Shown: one piece after another, positions 1-6,117 of the stretch
Numbering within the stretch: the first letter of the stretch is position 1
How the letters are laid out: each line of letters opens with the position of its first letter
Assembly (NCBI GenBank): GCA_002314325.1
Contig: DCFC01000037.1
Coordinates: 10,071-20,047, forward strand
Source of the DNA: Megamonas hypermegale
GTDB taxonomy: Bacteria; Bacillota; Negativicutes; Selenomonadales; Selenomonadaceae
Reading direction: 5' to 3'
DNA: 9,977 nt
The notes under the pieces: generated by a model
Seen by the model: only the letters and a program-made list of their open reading frames with translations
Database searches by the model: none
Told to the model about the DNA's origin: nothing
Program-made: the position numbers and the translations under genes

Positions 1-175
1 TATATTTAGTGAGGTTAAGTGACAACATCGAATGAATATAAACTATTATACTGCTGACTGCAAATTTGATATTTTACTAGCACAACGAATAAGAAATAGT
101 TATCTTTAACATATATTGTGCCGAACCGGCACTTTATTATTCATTTGAATTTTCAAAAGAAAAATGAACTCTAAA
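1..175. other. Non-coding edge region downstream of the efflux operon
   Basis: I see no supportable gene here. The only clear structure is a short perfect hairpin at 118-132. On the minus strand a TATAAT-like hexamer lies in the AT-rich stretch around 45-52, but it has no good -35 partner. An ATG at 28 (minus) opens a frame that runs off the window with no ribosome binding site before it, so I do not call it a gene. Confidence 0.5.
118..132 (-). terminator. Small hairpin after the efflux permease, possible weak terminator
   Basis: GTGCCG (118-123) and CGGCAC (127-132) form a perfect 6-bp GC-rich stem with a 3-base loop, about 44 bases beyond the permease stop. On the minus strand it is followed by an AT-rich stretch without a clean U-run, so it is at best a weak intrinsic terminator. 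On the plus strand it is followed by TTTATTATT, but there is no plus-strand gene for it to end. Confidence 0.35.
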
Positions 176-1297
176 TCATGTGAGTGACCTTTTAAATTTC
201 CAAATACTTATGCTTAAAGCGATAACAGAAAAAACAATTAAAAACAGCGCTGGCTGATACAGGTATTCCATCCCAATGCCTTTTAGGAAAATACCGCGTG
301 TGATTTGGACGAAGTGGGTCATCGGGATTATCATGCTGAAATAGTAAAAGAAATCCGGCATAGCTATGCGCGGGAACATGAAGCCGGACAGCAGAATGCT
401 CGGCAGCATTACGAAAAACGACAGCTGCATTGCCTGCATCTGGTTTTGAGCGATAGTGGAAATAAAAATGCCCAGGGCAAGGCAGGCTATCATGAAAATG
501 GTGCTTAAAAGATACAGCAAAATAATGCTTCCTTTAAACGGAACGTGGAAAAATATCACGCCGATAAGCGTGGCAATCGTTATCTGCACATAACCGACGC
601 AGATGTACGGCACGATTTTGCCAATCATCAGCTCCAAAGGACGTAGCGGCGTAATTAGCAGCTGCTCCAGTGTACCTTCTTCCCGTTCGCGGACGATGGA
701 CATACTGGCCGCCATGACGAGCGTCATGGTCAGTACGATGCCGATAATGCCCGGGATAATATAGTAGGCGCTGATAAAATCAGGATTGTACCACGGACGG
801 ATGCGCAAGTCGTATACGCCGGTCTGTAAATTTTCCCTGTTGGAGATTTTAGACAGTTGAATTTGCTGTGTTTTCTGTAAAATGGCCAGTTGCGCCGTGC
901 TGATAGCCGAGTTTGCCGCCATATTGTCGCTGGCATCTACAATCAGCTGCATTTGCGCCGCCTCGCCGCGTTTGATATCGCGTACCATGTCCGGCGGGAA
1001 AACGACGCCCACCACCGCCTGCCCGGAGTTTATCTTATCGTTTACTTCGGCAATGCTGTCAGCGTAATATTTTATGTCGTAATAATTCGTAGCGGTGAAA
1101 GCGTCCATAAGTTCGCGGCTTTCCTCCTGCTTGCATTGGTCGAAAACGACGGTCGGTATATGTTTTACGTCCGTATCAATGGCAAGCCCGAAGATGATTA
1201 TTTGTACAATCGGCAGCATGATTAAAAGACGCAGCATCATTACATCACGCCGCAGCTGGATAAATTCCTTATACAGCATGGCTTTCAGTCTGTTCAT
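176..1297 (-). CDS. ABC-2 type efflux permease (YbhS/YbhR/YhhJ-like)
   Basis: Membrane subunit of an ABC exporter, 373 residues, a normal length for this family. The N-terminus has a cytoplasmic stretch ending in KEFIQLRRD and a first membrane segment around residues 22-40. A large extracytoplasmic domain follows (about 42-175). Five more hydrophobic segments lie at about 176-199, 228-250, 257-280, 290-309 and 347-366. The cytoplasmic motif EREEGTLEQLLITPL (204-218) and the LLSGFMFP stretch (302-309) are hallmarks of ABC-2 permeases of the YhhJ/YbhR type. The ATG overlaps the stop of the upstream ATPase gene by four bases (ATGA), which indicates translational coupling. A GGTGA ribosome binding site sits inside that gene. 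It is the last gene of the operon. Only one permease is present, so a homodimer is likely (inference). The substrate cannot be read from sequence; YbhFSR-type relatives export drugs or cations. Confidence 0.9.
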   Translation of the reverse strand: MNRLKAMLYKEFIQLRRDVMMLRLLIMLPIVQIIIFGLAIDTDVKHIPTVVFDQCKQEESRELMDAFTATNYYDIKYYADSIAEVNDKINSGQAVVGVVFPPDMVRDIKRGEAAQMQLIVDASDNMAANSAISTAQLAILQKTQQIQLSKISNRENLQTGVYDLRIRPWYNPDFISAYYIIPGIIGIVLTMTLVMAASMSIVREREEGTLEQLLITPLRPLELMIGKIVPYICVGYVQITIATLIGVIFFHVPFKGSIILLYLLSTIFMIACLALGIFISTIAQNQMQAMQLSFFVMLPSILLSGFMFPRIAMPDFFYYFSMIIPMTHFVQITRGIFLKGIGMEYLYQPALFLIVFSVIALSISIWKFKRSLT

Positions 1298-2037
1298 GCG
1301 ATATTCACCGCCTTCTTCCTTACAAGATAGGCAAAAATTTCATTCAGAGAAACATCAGGTTTCGGCAGCAGCCGTTTCAGATTGGCGGGAGTATCGTCAA
1401 TCAGCATTTTTCCTTGATGCAAAAAACCTATCCTGTGGCACAGCTGCGCTTCTTCCATGAAATGCGTCGTTACAATTACGGTTACGCCGCTTTGCGCCAG
1501 ATTTTGGATAATCTGCCAGAATTTTCTTCTGGCTCTAGGGTCGGCGCCGCTGGTGGCTTCATCCAGAAACAAAAGCTGCGGTTTGTGAATGATGGCGCAG
1601 CCCAGTGCCAGCCGTTGCCGCCAGCCGCCGGTGAGATTTTTTACCGGCAGATTTTGTTTTGCCGTTACGCCTGCCATTTCCAGTACCTCATCTATTCTTT
1701 CTGGCAGAATATTTTTCTTCACGCCGTACAGACCGGCATAAAATTTTATATTTTCCAATACCGTTAAATCGGGATAGAGCGAAAACTTCTGCGACATATA
1801 ACCGATTTGCGTTTTAATTTCGGCTAAATCGTGAATATCGTGTCCGAGAATTTTAATTGTGCCCGCACTCTTGGGCAAAACGCCGCAGAGCATGCGGATA
1901 GTCGTGCTTTTGCCGGAGCCGTTGGAGCCCAAAAGACCGTAAATACAGCCGTATTCTATGGTTAAGGACAGATTGTCTACGGCCGTGAAATCGCCGAATT
2001 TTTTAGTGAGATTTTCCGTAAAAACTGCGTATGTCAT
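1294..2037 (-). CDS. ABC transporter ATPase, catalytically complete half (YbhF C-terminal-domain-like)
   Basis: Nucleotide-binding subunit of the exporter, 247 residues, one ABC domain. Visible motifs are Walker A GSNGSGKST (37-45), a Q-loop glutamine at 83 in YMSQKF, the signature LTGGW (135-139), Walker B LLFLDE (155-160) with the catalytic glutamate, a D-loop SGADP, and a switch histidine at 192 in TTHFMEEA. All catalytic residues are present. The GGW form of the signature, the QRLALGCA stretch after it and the YMSQKFSLY segment resemble the second ATPase domain of E. coli YbhF, from memory of that family. The gene starts two bases after the previous ATPase gene stops. Its AGGA ribosome binding site lies in the end of that gene. 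Its stop overlaps the permease start, so the three proteins are probably made together. Drug or cation export is a reasonable guess for the role. Confidence 0.9.
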   Translation of the reverse strand: MTYAVFTENLTKKFGDFTAVDNLSLTIEYGCIYGLLGSNGSGKSTTIRMLCGVLPKSAGTIKILGHDIHDLAEIKTQIGYMSQKFSLYPDLTVLENIKFYAGLYGVKKNILPERIDEVLEMAGVTAKQNLPVKNLTGGWRQRLALGCAIIHKPQLLFLDEATSGADPRARRKFWQIIQNLAQSGVTVIVTTHFMEEAQLCHRIGFLHQGKMLIDDTPANLKRLLPKPDVSLNEIFAYLVRKKAVNIA

Positions 2038-2039
2038 AA

Positions 2040-2765
2040 TTATCTGTCCTCTTTTGTCAGTTTAAAATAAATATTTTCCAAATTGAAATGTTCGTGTTGT
2101 TTTCGCAAATCAGCCAGTGTATCATTTATTAAAATCCGTCCGTTGTGCATTAAAATGATTTCACGGCAGTAATTCACTTCATCGAAATACGGTGTAGTGA
2201 CGATTACAGCCGTTCCCTGCGCGTTTATCCGATGAAACAACTCCCAAAGTTCCTGCCGCGATACAGGGTCAACGCCCGTTGATGGCTCGTCCAGCAAGAG
2301 AATTTGCGGCCCGTACACTATCGCTGCCGCCAGCGCCAGTTTCTGCTTCATACCGCCGGAAAGTTTTTCTGCCAAGCGGTCTTTAAATTGATACAGACCG
2401 ACAAATTTTAAAATCTCATCACTTTTTTGCTGTGCCTGCTGCCCGCTCATGCCGTGCAGTTTTGCCGACAAGATGACATTTTCATTTACGCTTAGATTTC
2501 TATACCAGCTGAATTGCTGCGCCATATAGCCGAAATACTCCTTGCAGCTTTGCGGCATCTGTCCGTTTATTAATACCTCGCCGCTGTCGGGCGTTACCAG
2601 ACCGGCGATACTTTTCAGCAGCGTGGTCTTGCCTGCACCGTCGCCGCCTGCGATTGCCAGAAGGCAGTTGTTTTCTATTGTCAGGGAGCAGTCGGTCAGC
2701 GCCTGTATCCGTCCGAATTTTTTACTGATGCTGTTTATTTCGATTGTATTTATGAATTTATTCAT
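2040..2765 (-). CDS. ABC transporter ATPase lacking the switch histidine (YbhF N-terminal-domain-like)
   Basis: Second nucleotide-binding subunit, 241 residues. It has Walker A GGDGAGKTT (40-48), Q-loop glutamine 83 in YMAQQF, a canonical signature LSGGM (135-139) and Walker B ILLLDE (155-160). The position that normally carries the switch (H-loop) histidine is proline 192 in TTPYFDE. The GDGAGKTT Walker A and the loss of this histidine both recall the first ATPase domain of YbhF, where the same position is also not histidine. The pair encoded here therefore looks like a YbhF cut into two genes. The start ATG lies inside the end of the adaptor gene (8-base overlap), and only a weak GGAT-type ribosome binding site precedes it, so translation is probably coupled. 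Reduced ATP turnover at one of the two sites is an inference from the missing histidine. Confidence 0.88.
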   Translation of the reverse strand: MNKFINTIEINSISKKFGRIQALTDCSLTIENNCLLAIAGGDGAGKTTLLKSIAGLVTPDSGEVLINGQMPQSCKEYFGYMAQQFSWYRNLSVNENVILSAKLHGMSGQQAQQKSDEILKFVGLYQFKDRLAEKLSGGMKQKLALAAAIVYGPQILLLDEPSTGVDPVSRQELWELFHRINAQGTAVIVTTPYFDEVNYCREIILMHNGRILINDTLADLRKQHEHFNLENIYFKLTKEDR

Positions 2766-3735
2766 GAAACATCACATCCGCCGGCATACCGGCTTTTAAT
2801 TTGTTGTCGGGATTGTTTAGCTGAATTTTCACGGCGAAAACCATATTGGCGCGTTCATCTTTCGTTATGCTTTCGCGCGGCGTGAATTCCGCTTCATCGT
2901 TTATGGCGATTACTTTGCCCGAGAAAATTTCCTGCGGAAAGGCGTCAACTGTCAAATCGACGCTTTGCCCCAGCCTGACTTTGCCCAAATCAGCTGTGGC
3001 AATATAGACTTTAAGCCATAAATCGTTTAAATCGGCCAGAGTCAGTACGCTTTCACCGCTATTTATATATTCATTGTTTTCAAAATTTTTGCTGATAATT
3101 ACACCGTTTACGGGACTGTATAAGGTCATATTATTTACTAAATCCTCATTTGCTCGGGCACTGGCAATCAGGCTTTGCACCTGCGCCGCCTGTGCGGCAA
3201 TCTGGTCAGTGCGCGTTCCGGACAGTACCAAATCGTAATTTGCCTGCGCCGATAAATATTCTTCCTGCGCGACATCATTTGCCTCGCGGCTGCTGTCCAG
3301 CTCCTGCCGGCTGATACCGCCCACGGCGTAAAGCTGTTCGTTGCGTGCTAAATCATTTTGCGCTTTGTCGAAAACGGCTTTCGTCTTGTCAATCTGTGAT
3401 TTTGCCATGAATAATTCCTGCTCGCGGGCACCTTTCTGCATGTCGGTTAAAGTTGCCTGCGCCGCTTCAACGGCTTGCCAGCTGCTTTCACTCTGCCGTT
3501 TTAAATCGTCTCGTTCCAGTTCGCAGACAGCTTCGCCCGCCGTCAGGAAATCGCCTTCCTTGCAGTTCAAATTGCGGATATAGCCTGCAATGCGCGGCGT
3601 TACATCGTATTTGGTCACTTCAATCGTGCCACTGGCAGTCAGTTTATCATTTTCGCTGGTTGAATAATAATAGATACAGCCTGCCGCGATAATAAAAAGG
3701 ACTGTCATAGCGCCGAGAATTTTCCGTTTTGTCAT
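2758..3735 (-). CDS. Periplasmic adaptor / membrane fusion protein, HlyD-YbhG family
   Basis: Adaptor subunit of the exporter, 325 residues, a usual length for YbhG-like proteins. One N-terminal membrane anchor spans about residues 6-24. The first half of a lipoyl/barrel-sandwich domain follows (about 33-75, with the typical RIAGYI and EGDFLTAGE). A long alanine- and glutamine-rich helical hairpin covers about 78-200. The second lipoyl half (about 203-235, LYSPVNGVII) and a beta-barrel region to the end, with the KAGMPADV motif (314-321), complete the fold. In diderm bacteria such proteins link an inner-membrane transporter to an outer-membrane channel; no such channel gene is in the window. 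It is the first gene of the four-gene operon. A good ribosome binding site (AGGTGA) stands a few bases before the ATG, and a promoter lies just upstream. Cysteine 20 follows IAAG, a poor lipobox, so I prefer a membrane anchor over a lipoprotein. Confidence 0.9.
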   Translation of the reverse strand: MTKRKILGAMTVLFIIAAGCIYYYSTSENDKLTASGTIEVTKYDVTPRIAGYIRNLNCKEGDFLTAGEAVCELERDDLKRQSESSWQAVEAAQATLTDMQKGAREQELFMAKSQIDKTKAVFDKAQNDLARNEQLYAVGGISRQELDSSREANDVAQEEYLSAQANYDLVLSGTRTDQIAAQAAQVQSLIASARANEDLVNNMTLYSPVNGVIISKNFENNEYINSGESVLTLADLNDLWLKVYIATADLGKVRLGQSVDLTVDAFPQEIFSGKVIAINDEAEFTPRESITKDERANMVFAVKIQLNNPDNKLKAGMPADVMFHE

Positions 3736-3771
3736 TACTTCACCTGCTTTTGCTGTAGATTATTTACTTTC

Positions 3772-3799
3772 ATTATATCAATAAAAAACAAAATGAGAA
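3772..3799 (-). promoter_or_regulatory. Promoter of the efflux operon, extended -10 type
   Basis: On the minus strand a perfect -10 TATAAT (3777-3772) is preceded by TGA, giving the extended -10 form TGnTATAAT. A partial -35, TTCTCA (3799-3794), lies 16 bases upstream and matches 4 of 6 consensus bases. The -10 is about 36 bases before the adaptor ATG. The weak -35 overlaps a short dyad (3794-3809), which may mean regulation. Confidence 0.65.
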
Positions 3800-3809
3800 C
3801 TATAACTCA
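3794..3809. promoter_or_regulatory. Possible operator: short TGAG-N8-CTCA dyad over the -35
   Basis: TGAG and CTCA form four-base inverted arms separated by eight bases, lying exactly over the -35 of the efflux operon promoter. The arms are short and could be chance. The position is where a repressor or MerR-type activator would act. No regulator gene is next to the operon. Confidence 0.25.
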
Positions 3810-3822
3810 GGAAAATTTGTAC

Positions 3823-3859
3823 AAAAAAACTGCTGTACCCGAATTGGTACAGCAGTTTT
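3823..3859 (-). terminator. Intrinsic terminator of pdxK
   Basis: ACTGCTGTACC (3829-3839) pairs perfectly with GGTACAGCAGT (3846-3856) around a 6-base loop. A run of seven A on the plus strand (3823-3829) gives a U-run on the minus strand. It begins 5 bases after the pdxK stop. The other side has TTTT, so it may also stop plus-strand transcripts. It separates pdxK from the efflux operon. Confidence 0.9.
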
Positions 3860-3863
3860 ATAT

Positions 3864-4664
3864 TTATCTCGTTTGCCAGTGAGCCAATGCTCCGGCGTAT
3901 TTATTTATTCTGAAGGAATGAGCTACGGCTTTATCAATGAATTTCTGCGCCGCGCTGAATGCGTCATGTACGCTGAGCCCTTTGGCAAGTCCTGCCGTTA
4001 TGGCCGCCGAGAACGTGCAGCCTGCTCCGTTATTGAAAACATCTTTTTGTTTCAGTTTGCGGTCAATCGTAAATTCTTTGCCGTCGAACAGTACGTCGAC
4101 CATATAATCGCCGTCAACGCGGCTGCCGGATTTGATGATGATGTTTTTCGCGCCGAGCTTATTTATTTTTACGCAGGCCATTTTGATATCTTCTACCGTT
4201 TCGACTTTTTCCATGTCGGCAATGTAGGCGGCTTCCACTGTGTTCGGCGTGATTACATCGGCGCACTGCACCAGTTTCGCTTTTATGGCTGCGGCGGCTT
4301 CCGGCACCATGATATCGTCGATGCCTTTGCATACCATAACCGGGTCGATAACGACATTTTTAAAATTGTATTTTTTGATTGCCTCTTCAACAGCTTCGAC
4401 AAGCTGAGCCGAACCGAGCATACCCGTTTTCATGGCGTCAGCGCCGATGCCTTTGCCGACTGTGGCTATCTGTCTTTTTATCGTAGCAAGGTCAATCGGG
4501 AAAATATCGTGCGCCCAATCCTTCGGGTTCTGCGCTACGATGACAGTGAGCGCCACCATGCCGTACACGCCCATTTCTTCGAACGTTTTTAAATCGGCTT
4601 CCATTCCTGCGCCGCCGGAGGTATCCGAGCCTGCTATAGTCAGTGCTTTATAATTTTCTGCCAT
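3864..4664 (-). CDS. pdxK: Pyridoxine/pyridoxal kinase of the two-cysteine ThiD-like type
   Basis: Ribokinase-fold kinase that phosphorylates vitamin B6 vitamers for pyridoxal phosphate salvage; related to ThiD (HMP/HMP-P kinase). I place the start at 4664, giving 266 residues: a GAGG site lies 9 bases before this ATG, while the in-frame ATG at 4679 has no site and contains that GAGG. Numbered from the chosen start, visible motifs are the substrate-binding AGSDTSGGAG (11-20), DAMKTGML, DPVMVCKG with Cys112, and the anion-hole/catalytic loop NNGAGCTFSAA with Cys216. A typical ThiD has GTGD/GTGC-like loops; the GAGC form, the VMVCKG lid and the FPID segment closely resemble B. subtilis PdxK. 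In the S. aureus enzyme the corresponding two cysteines take part in pyridoxal handling, one forming a hemithioacetal. ThiD activity as a side reaction is possible. No thiamine or other B6 gene is adjacent. The gene is a single unit with its own promoter and terminator. Confidence 0.85.
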   Translation of the reverse strand: MAENYKALTIAGSDTSGGAGMEADLKTFEEMGVYGMVALTVIVAQNPKDWAHDIFPIDLATIKRQIATVGKGIGADAMKTGMLGSAQLVEAVEEAIKKYNFKNVVIDPVMVCKGIDDIMVPEAAAAIKAKLVQCADVITPNTVEAAYIADMEKVETVEDIKMACVKINKLGAKNIIIKSGSRVDGDYMVDVLFDGKEFTIDRKLKQKDVFNNGAGCTFSAAITAGLAKGLSVHDAFSAAQKFIDKAVAHSFRINKYAGALAHWQTR

Positions 4665-4698
4665 TAATATCAACCTCATTTACAAATATTTGCTTAAA

Positions 4699-4727
4699 AT
4701 TATAAATTTCACTGAGTTTAAAGTCAA
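4699..4727 (-). promoter_or_regulatory. Sigma-A promoter of pdxK
   Basis: On the minus strand TTGACT (4727-4722) and TATAAT (4704-4699) are separated by exactly 17 bases, a near-consensus housekeeping promoter. The -10 lies 34 bases before the chosen pdxK ATG. Confidence 0.85.
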
Positions 4728-4763
4728 TAAATTTACCGAAAAAACCTCGAAGTGTATCGATAC

Positions 4764-4796
4764 AAAAAAAGACAGCCGCTTAGTAAGCTGTCTTTT
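4764..4796 (-). terminator. Intrinsic terminator of the ATPase-Asp23 gene
   Basis: GACAGC (4771-4776) pairs with GCTGTC (4787-4792), extended by A-T pairs, around a 10-base loop. Seven U follow on the minus strand (4770-4764). It lies 14 bases after the stop of the ATPase-Asp23 gene and upstream of the pdxK promoter. Confidence 0.88.
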
Positions 4797-4809
4797 AGCT
4801 GTTGTATAA

Positions 4810-5640
4810 TCAAGAGAAACGCAGTCCCTTTACGACGATATTGATATCATGTACAATCATGCCCGTCATGTATTCGACGACTTCCTTGATTTTCTTCTGA
4901 ATGGAACGTATCAGCGTAGGAATGTGATTGCCGTATTTTAAAACGACCTGGAACGAAAGCTTGATGCCCTTGTCCTCGCCGTCTTCCCAAATATGATCGA
5001 TATGAATGTGAGTCGGTTTGAAATCGAGCGATTTATCCTTGCCGATGTATTTGATGATTTCCAAAATGGTTGAGTCGTCGATAATCAGCCGTCCGTAGTA
5101 ACTGAAGACAGGCCGCACGATTGATTTTTCGCCGAGACGGCGCCGTTTGGTGCTCGATTTCTTGAAGAATGACTGTATCGGGTCGACGAGATAACCGGAA
5201 AAATGCGGTTTAAGCTCGATTGTCGGCACAGGAATAATATGTTTACCTTCCTTATTGCGGTAGAACTGCGCTTTTGCCATTTCCGCTTTCGTGGCAATGT
5301 CGGCAATATTGATGATGCGGCTGATTGGCGGCAGGTCGAGCGCTTTGGCAATGCGGTGCACCATATTTTCGGATGTGCCTAAAATTAAAATGCGTTCCGG
5401 CTTCACGTTTTGTATGGCTTCCTTCACTTCTTCGGCATGGCCCGGAACGACAAAAACGGCGCGGCGTATTGCCATTATTTTACTGACTTCGCGTTTGGCG
5501 GAATGGCCGGCGATTATTTTATTGTTCTTAATTAAAAGCCCGTCGTCAATGATAGCGTCGGCGTTGTTCTGGCGTGCCACCATCAGAGCGCGGTGCGATT
5601 TTCCCGTACCGCTCGGGCCCACTAAAGCAATAACATCCAT
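4810..5640 (-). CDS. P-loop ATPase fused to an Asp23/Gls24-type domain
   Basis: Protein of 276 residues with two parts. The N-terminal part carries a clear P-loop, GPSGTGKS (8-15), and a possible Walker B-like stretch IIDDGLLI (30-37). A conserved-looking segment IPVPTIELK (136-144) follows. A basic linker lies at about 160-170 (FKKSSTKRRR). The C-terminal part (about 176-274, from VRPVFSYYGRLIIDD to IVVKGL) has the pattern of the Asp23/Gls24 envelope-stress domain (DUF322). I recall this architecture as a conserved Firmicutes protein of unknown function. Its role is not known to me; a nucleotide-dependent regulator of envelope or translation stress would be a guess. There is no signal peptide or membrane segment, so it is cytoplasmic. 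Start chosen from a near-perfect AAAGGAG site 8 bases before the ATG. It is a single-gene unit with its own terminator; I found no convincing promoter in the AT-rich region upstream. Confidence 0.82.
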   Translation of the reverse strand: MDVIALVGPSGTGKSHRALMVARQNNADAIIDDGLLIKNNKIIAGHSAKREVSKIMAIRRAVFVVPGHAEEVKEAIQNVKPERILILGTSENMVHRIAKALDLPPISRIINIADIATKAEMAKAQFYRNKEGKHIIPVPTIELKPHFSGYLVDPIQSFFKKSSTKRRRLGEKSIVRPVFSYYGRLIIDDSTILEIIKYIGKDKSLDFKPTHIHIDHIWEDGEDKGIKLSFQVVLKYGNHIPTLIRSIQKKIKEVVEYMTGMIVHDINIVVKGLRFS

Positions 5641-5713
5641 ATAATTGGCTCCTTTACAAATATTTCGAGAATTTTTCGTGATTTATATTAAAATATTGAA
5701 TTTAGCGCATGAT

Positions 5714-5756
5714 AATAGTTAATTCCATTCGGCATACTGCCGAATGGAATACTATT
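5714..5756 (-). terminator. Long hairpin after spoVS
   Basis: ATTCCATTCGGCA (5722-5734) pairs perfectly with TGCCGAATGGAAT (5738-5750) around a 3-base loop. After a two-base bulge, AATAGT (5714-5719) pairs with ACTATT (5751-5756). It begins 12 bases beyond the spoVS stop. Neither side has a proper U-run, so it may be an atypical terminator, an RNA-stabilising 3' hairpin, or a protein-binding site. Confidence 0.55.
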
Positions 5757-5767
5757 TATAGTTTTTC

Positions 5768-6028
5768 TTATCTAGGTTCAACAATAAGTTTTATTGCTGT
5801 ACGCTCCTGTCCATCAATCTGTATATCAGCAAAAGCTGGTATACAAATCAAATCTATACCATGCGGAGCAACAAAGCCGCGGGCAATCGCTACGGCTTTA
5901 ATCGCCTGATTGAGTGCCCCTGCTCCGATGGCCTGCAATTCAGCAGTTCCAGATTCTCTTAATACTCCTGCTAATGCACCTGCAACAGAATTTGGATTGG
6001 ATTTTGTTGATACTTTTAAAACTTCCAT
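5768..6028 (-). CDS. spoVS: Stage V sporulation protein S
   Basis: Small Alba-like protein, 86 residues from the chosen start, the same length as B. subtilis SpoVS and nearly identical in key stretches: NSVAGALAGVLRE, QAIGAGALNQA, KAVAIARGFVAP, LICIPAF, and the terminal ERTAIKLIVEPR. In B. subtilis it acts in septation and later sporulation. It is also kept in some bacteria not known to sporulate, so it does not prove spore formation. I use the ATG at 6028. A TTG six codons upstream (6046) is in frame, but the AAGGGTG ribosome binding site lies between the two and fits only the ATG. It is a single-gene unit: a sigma-H-like promoter stands upstream and a long hairpin downstream. Confidence 0.96.
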   Translation of the reverse strand: MEVLKVSTKSNPNSVAGALAGVLRESGTAELQAIGAGALNQAIKAVAIARGFVAPHGIDLICIPAFADIQIDGQERTAIKLIVEPR

Positions 6029-6072
6029 GATTAGCACACCCTTCAAAGACTAAAGAATTAGGAATTACTATT

Positions 6073-6101
6073 TATTTCGCCAAAAGTATCGAAAATCCTC
6101 T
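6073..6101 (-). promoter_or_regulatory. Sigma-H-like promoter of spoVS
   Basis: On the minus strand AGAGGATTT (6101-6093) fits the sigma-H -35 consensus RnAGGAWWW fully. GGCGAAATA (6081-6073) fits the -10 consensus RnnGAATWW with one mismatch, after an 11-base spacer. The -10 lies about 45 bases before the spoVS ATG. B. subtilis spoVS is known to depend on sigma-H. I see no equally good sigma-A promoter in this gap. Confidence 0.6.
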
Positions 6102-6111
6102 TTTATTGGCG
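6078..6111. repeat. Imperfect inverted repeat between ymdB and spoVS
   Basis: CGCCAAAAG (6078-6086) faces CTTTTATTGGCG (6100-6111), an inverted repeat with a small insertion in one arm and a 13-base loop. It starts 7 bases after the ymdB stop and covers the sigma-H-like promoter. It could end ymdB transcripts weakly (no U-run) or be an operator. Confidence 0.45.
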
Positions 6112-6117
6112 TAACAA

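Noticed and set aside
1..28. Partial minus-strand gene starting at ATG 28 and leaving the window
   Set aside because: Nine codons only, no ribosome binding site, no pattern.
890..1460. Plus-strand open frames across the permease and first ATPase gene
   Set aside because: These frames are shadows of well-supported minus-strand ABC genes, with no domain pattern.
3670..3735. Lipobox at cysteine 20 of the adaptor (IAAGC)
   Set aside because: The -3 residue is alanine, not leucine, valine or isoleucine; a plain membrane anchor fits better.
3873..4592. 239-codon plus-strand open frame antisense to pdxK
   Set aside because: It mirrors a clearly recognised kinase on the other strand, and its own translation has no recognisable pattern.
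4665..4679. pdxK starting five codons earlier at ATG 4679
   Set aside because: No ribosome binding site precedes it, and the good GAGG site falls inside the extension.
6029..6046. Longer spoVS starting at TTG 6046
   Set aside because: The ribosome binding site lies inside this extension, and the ATG at 6028 gives the exact family length.
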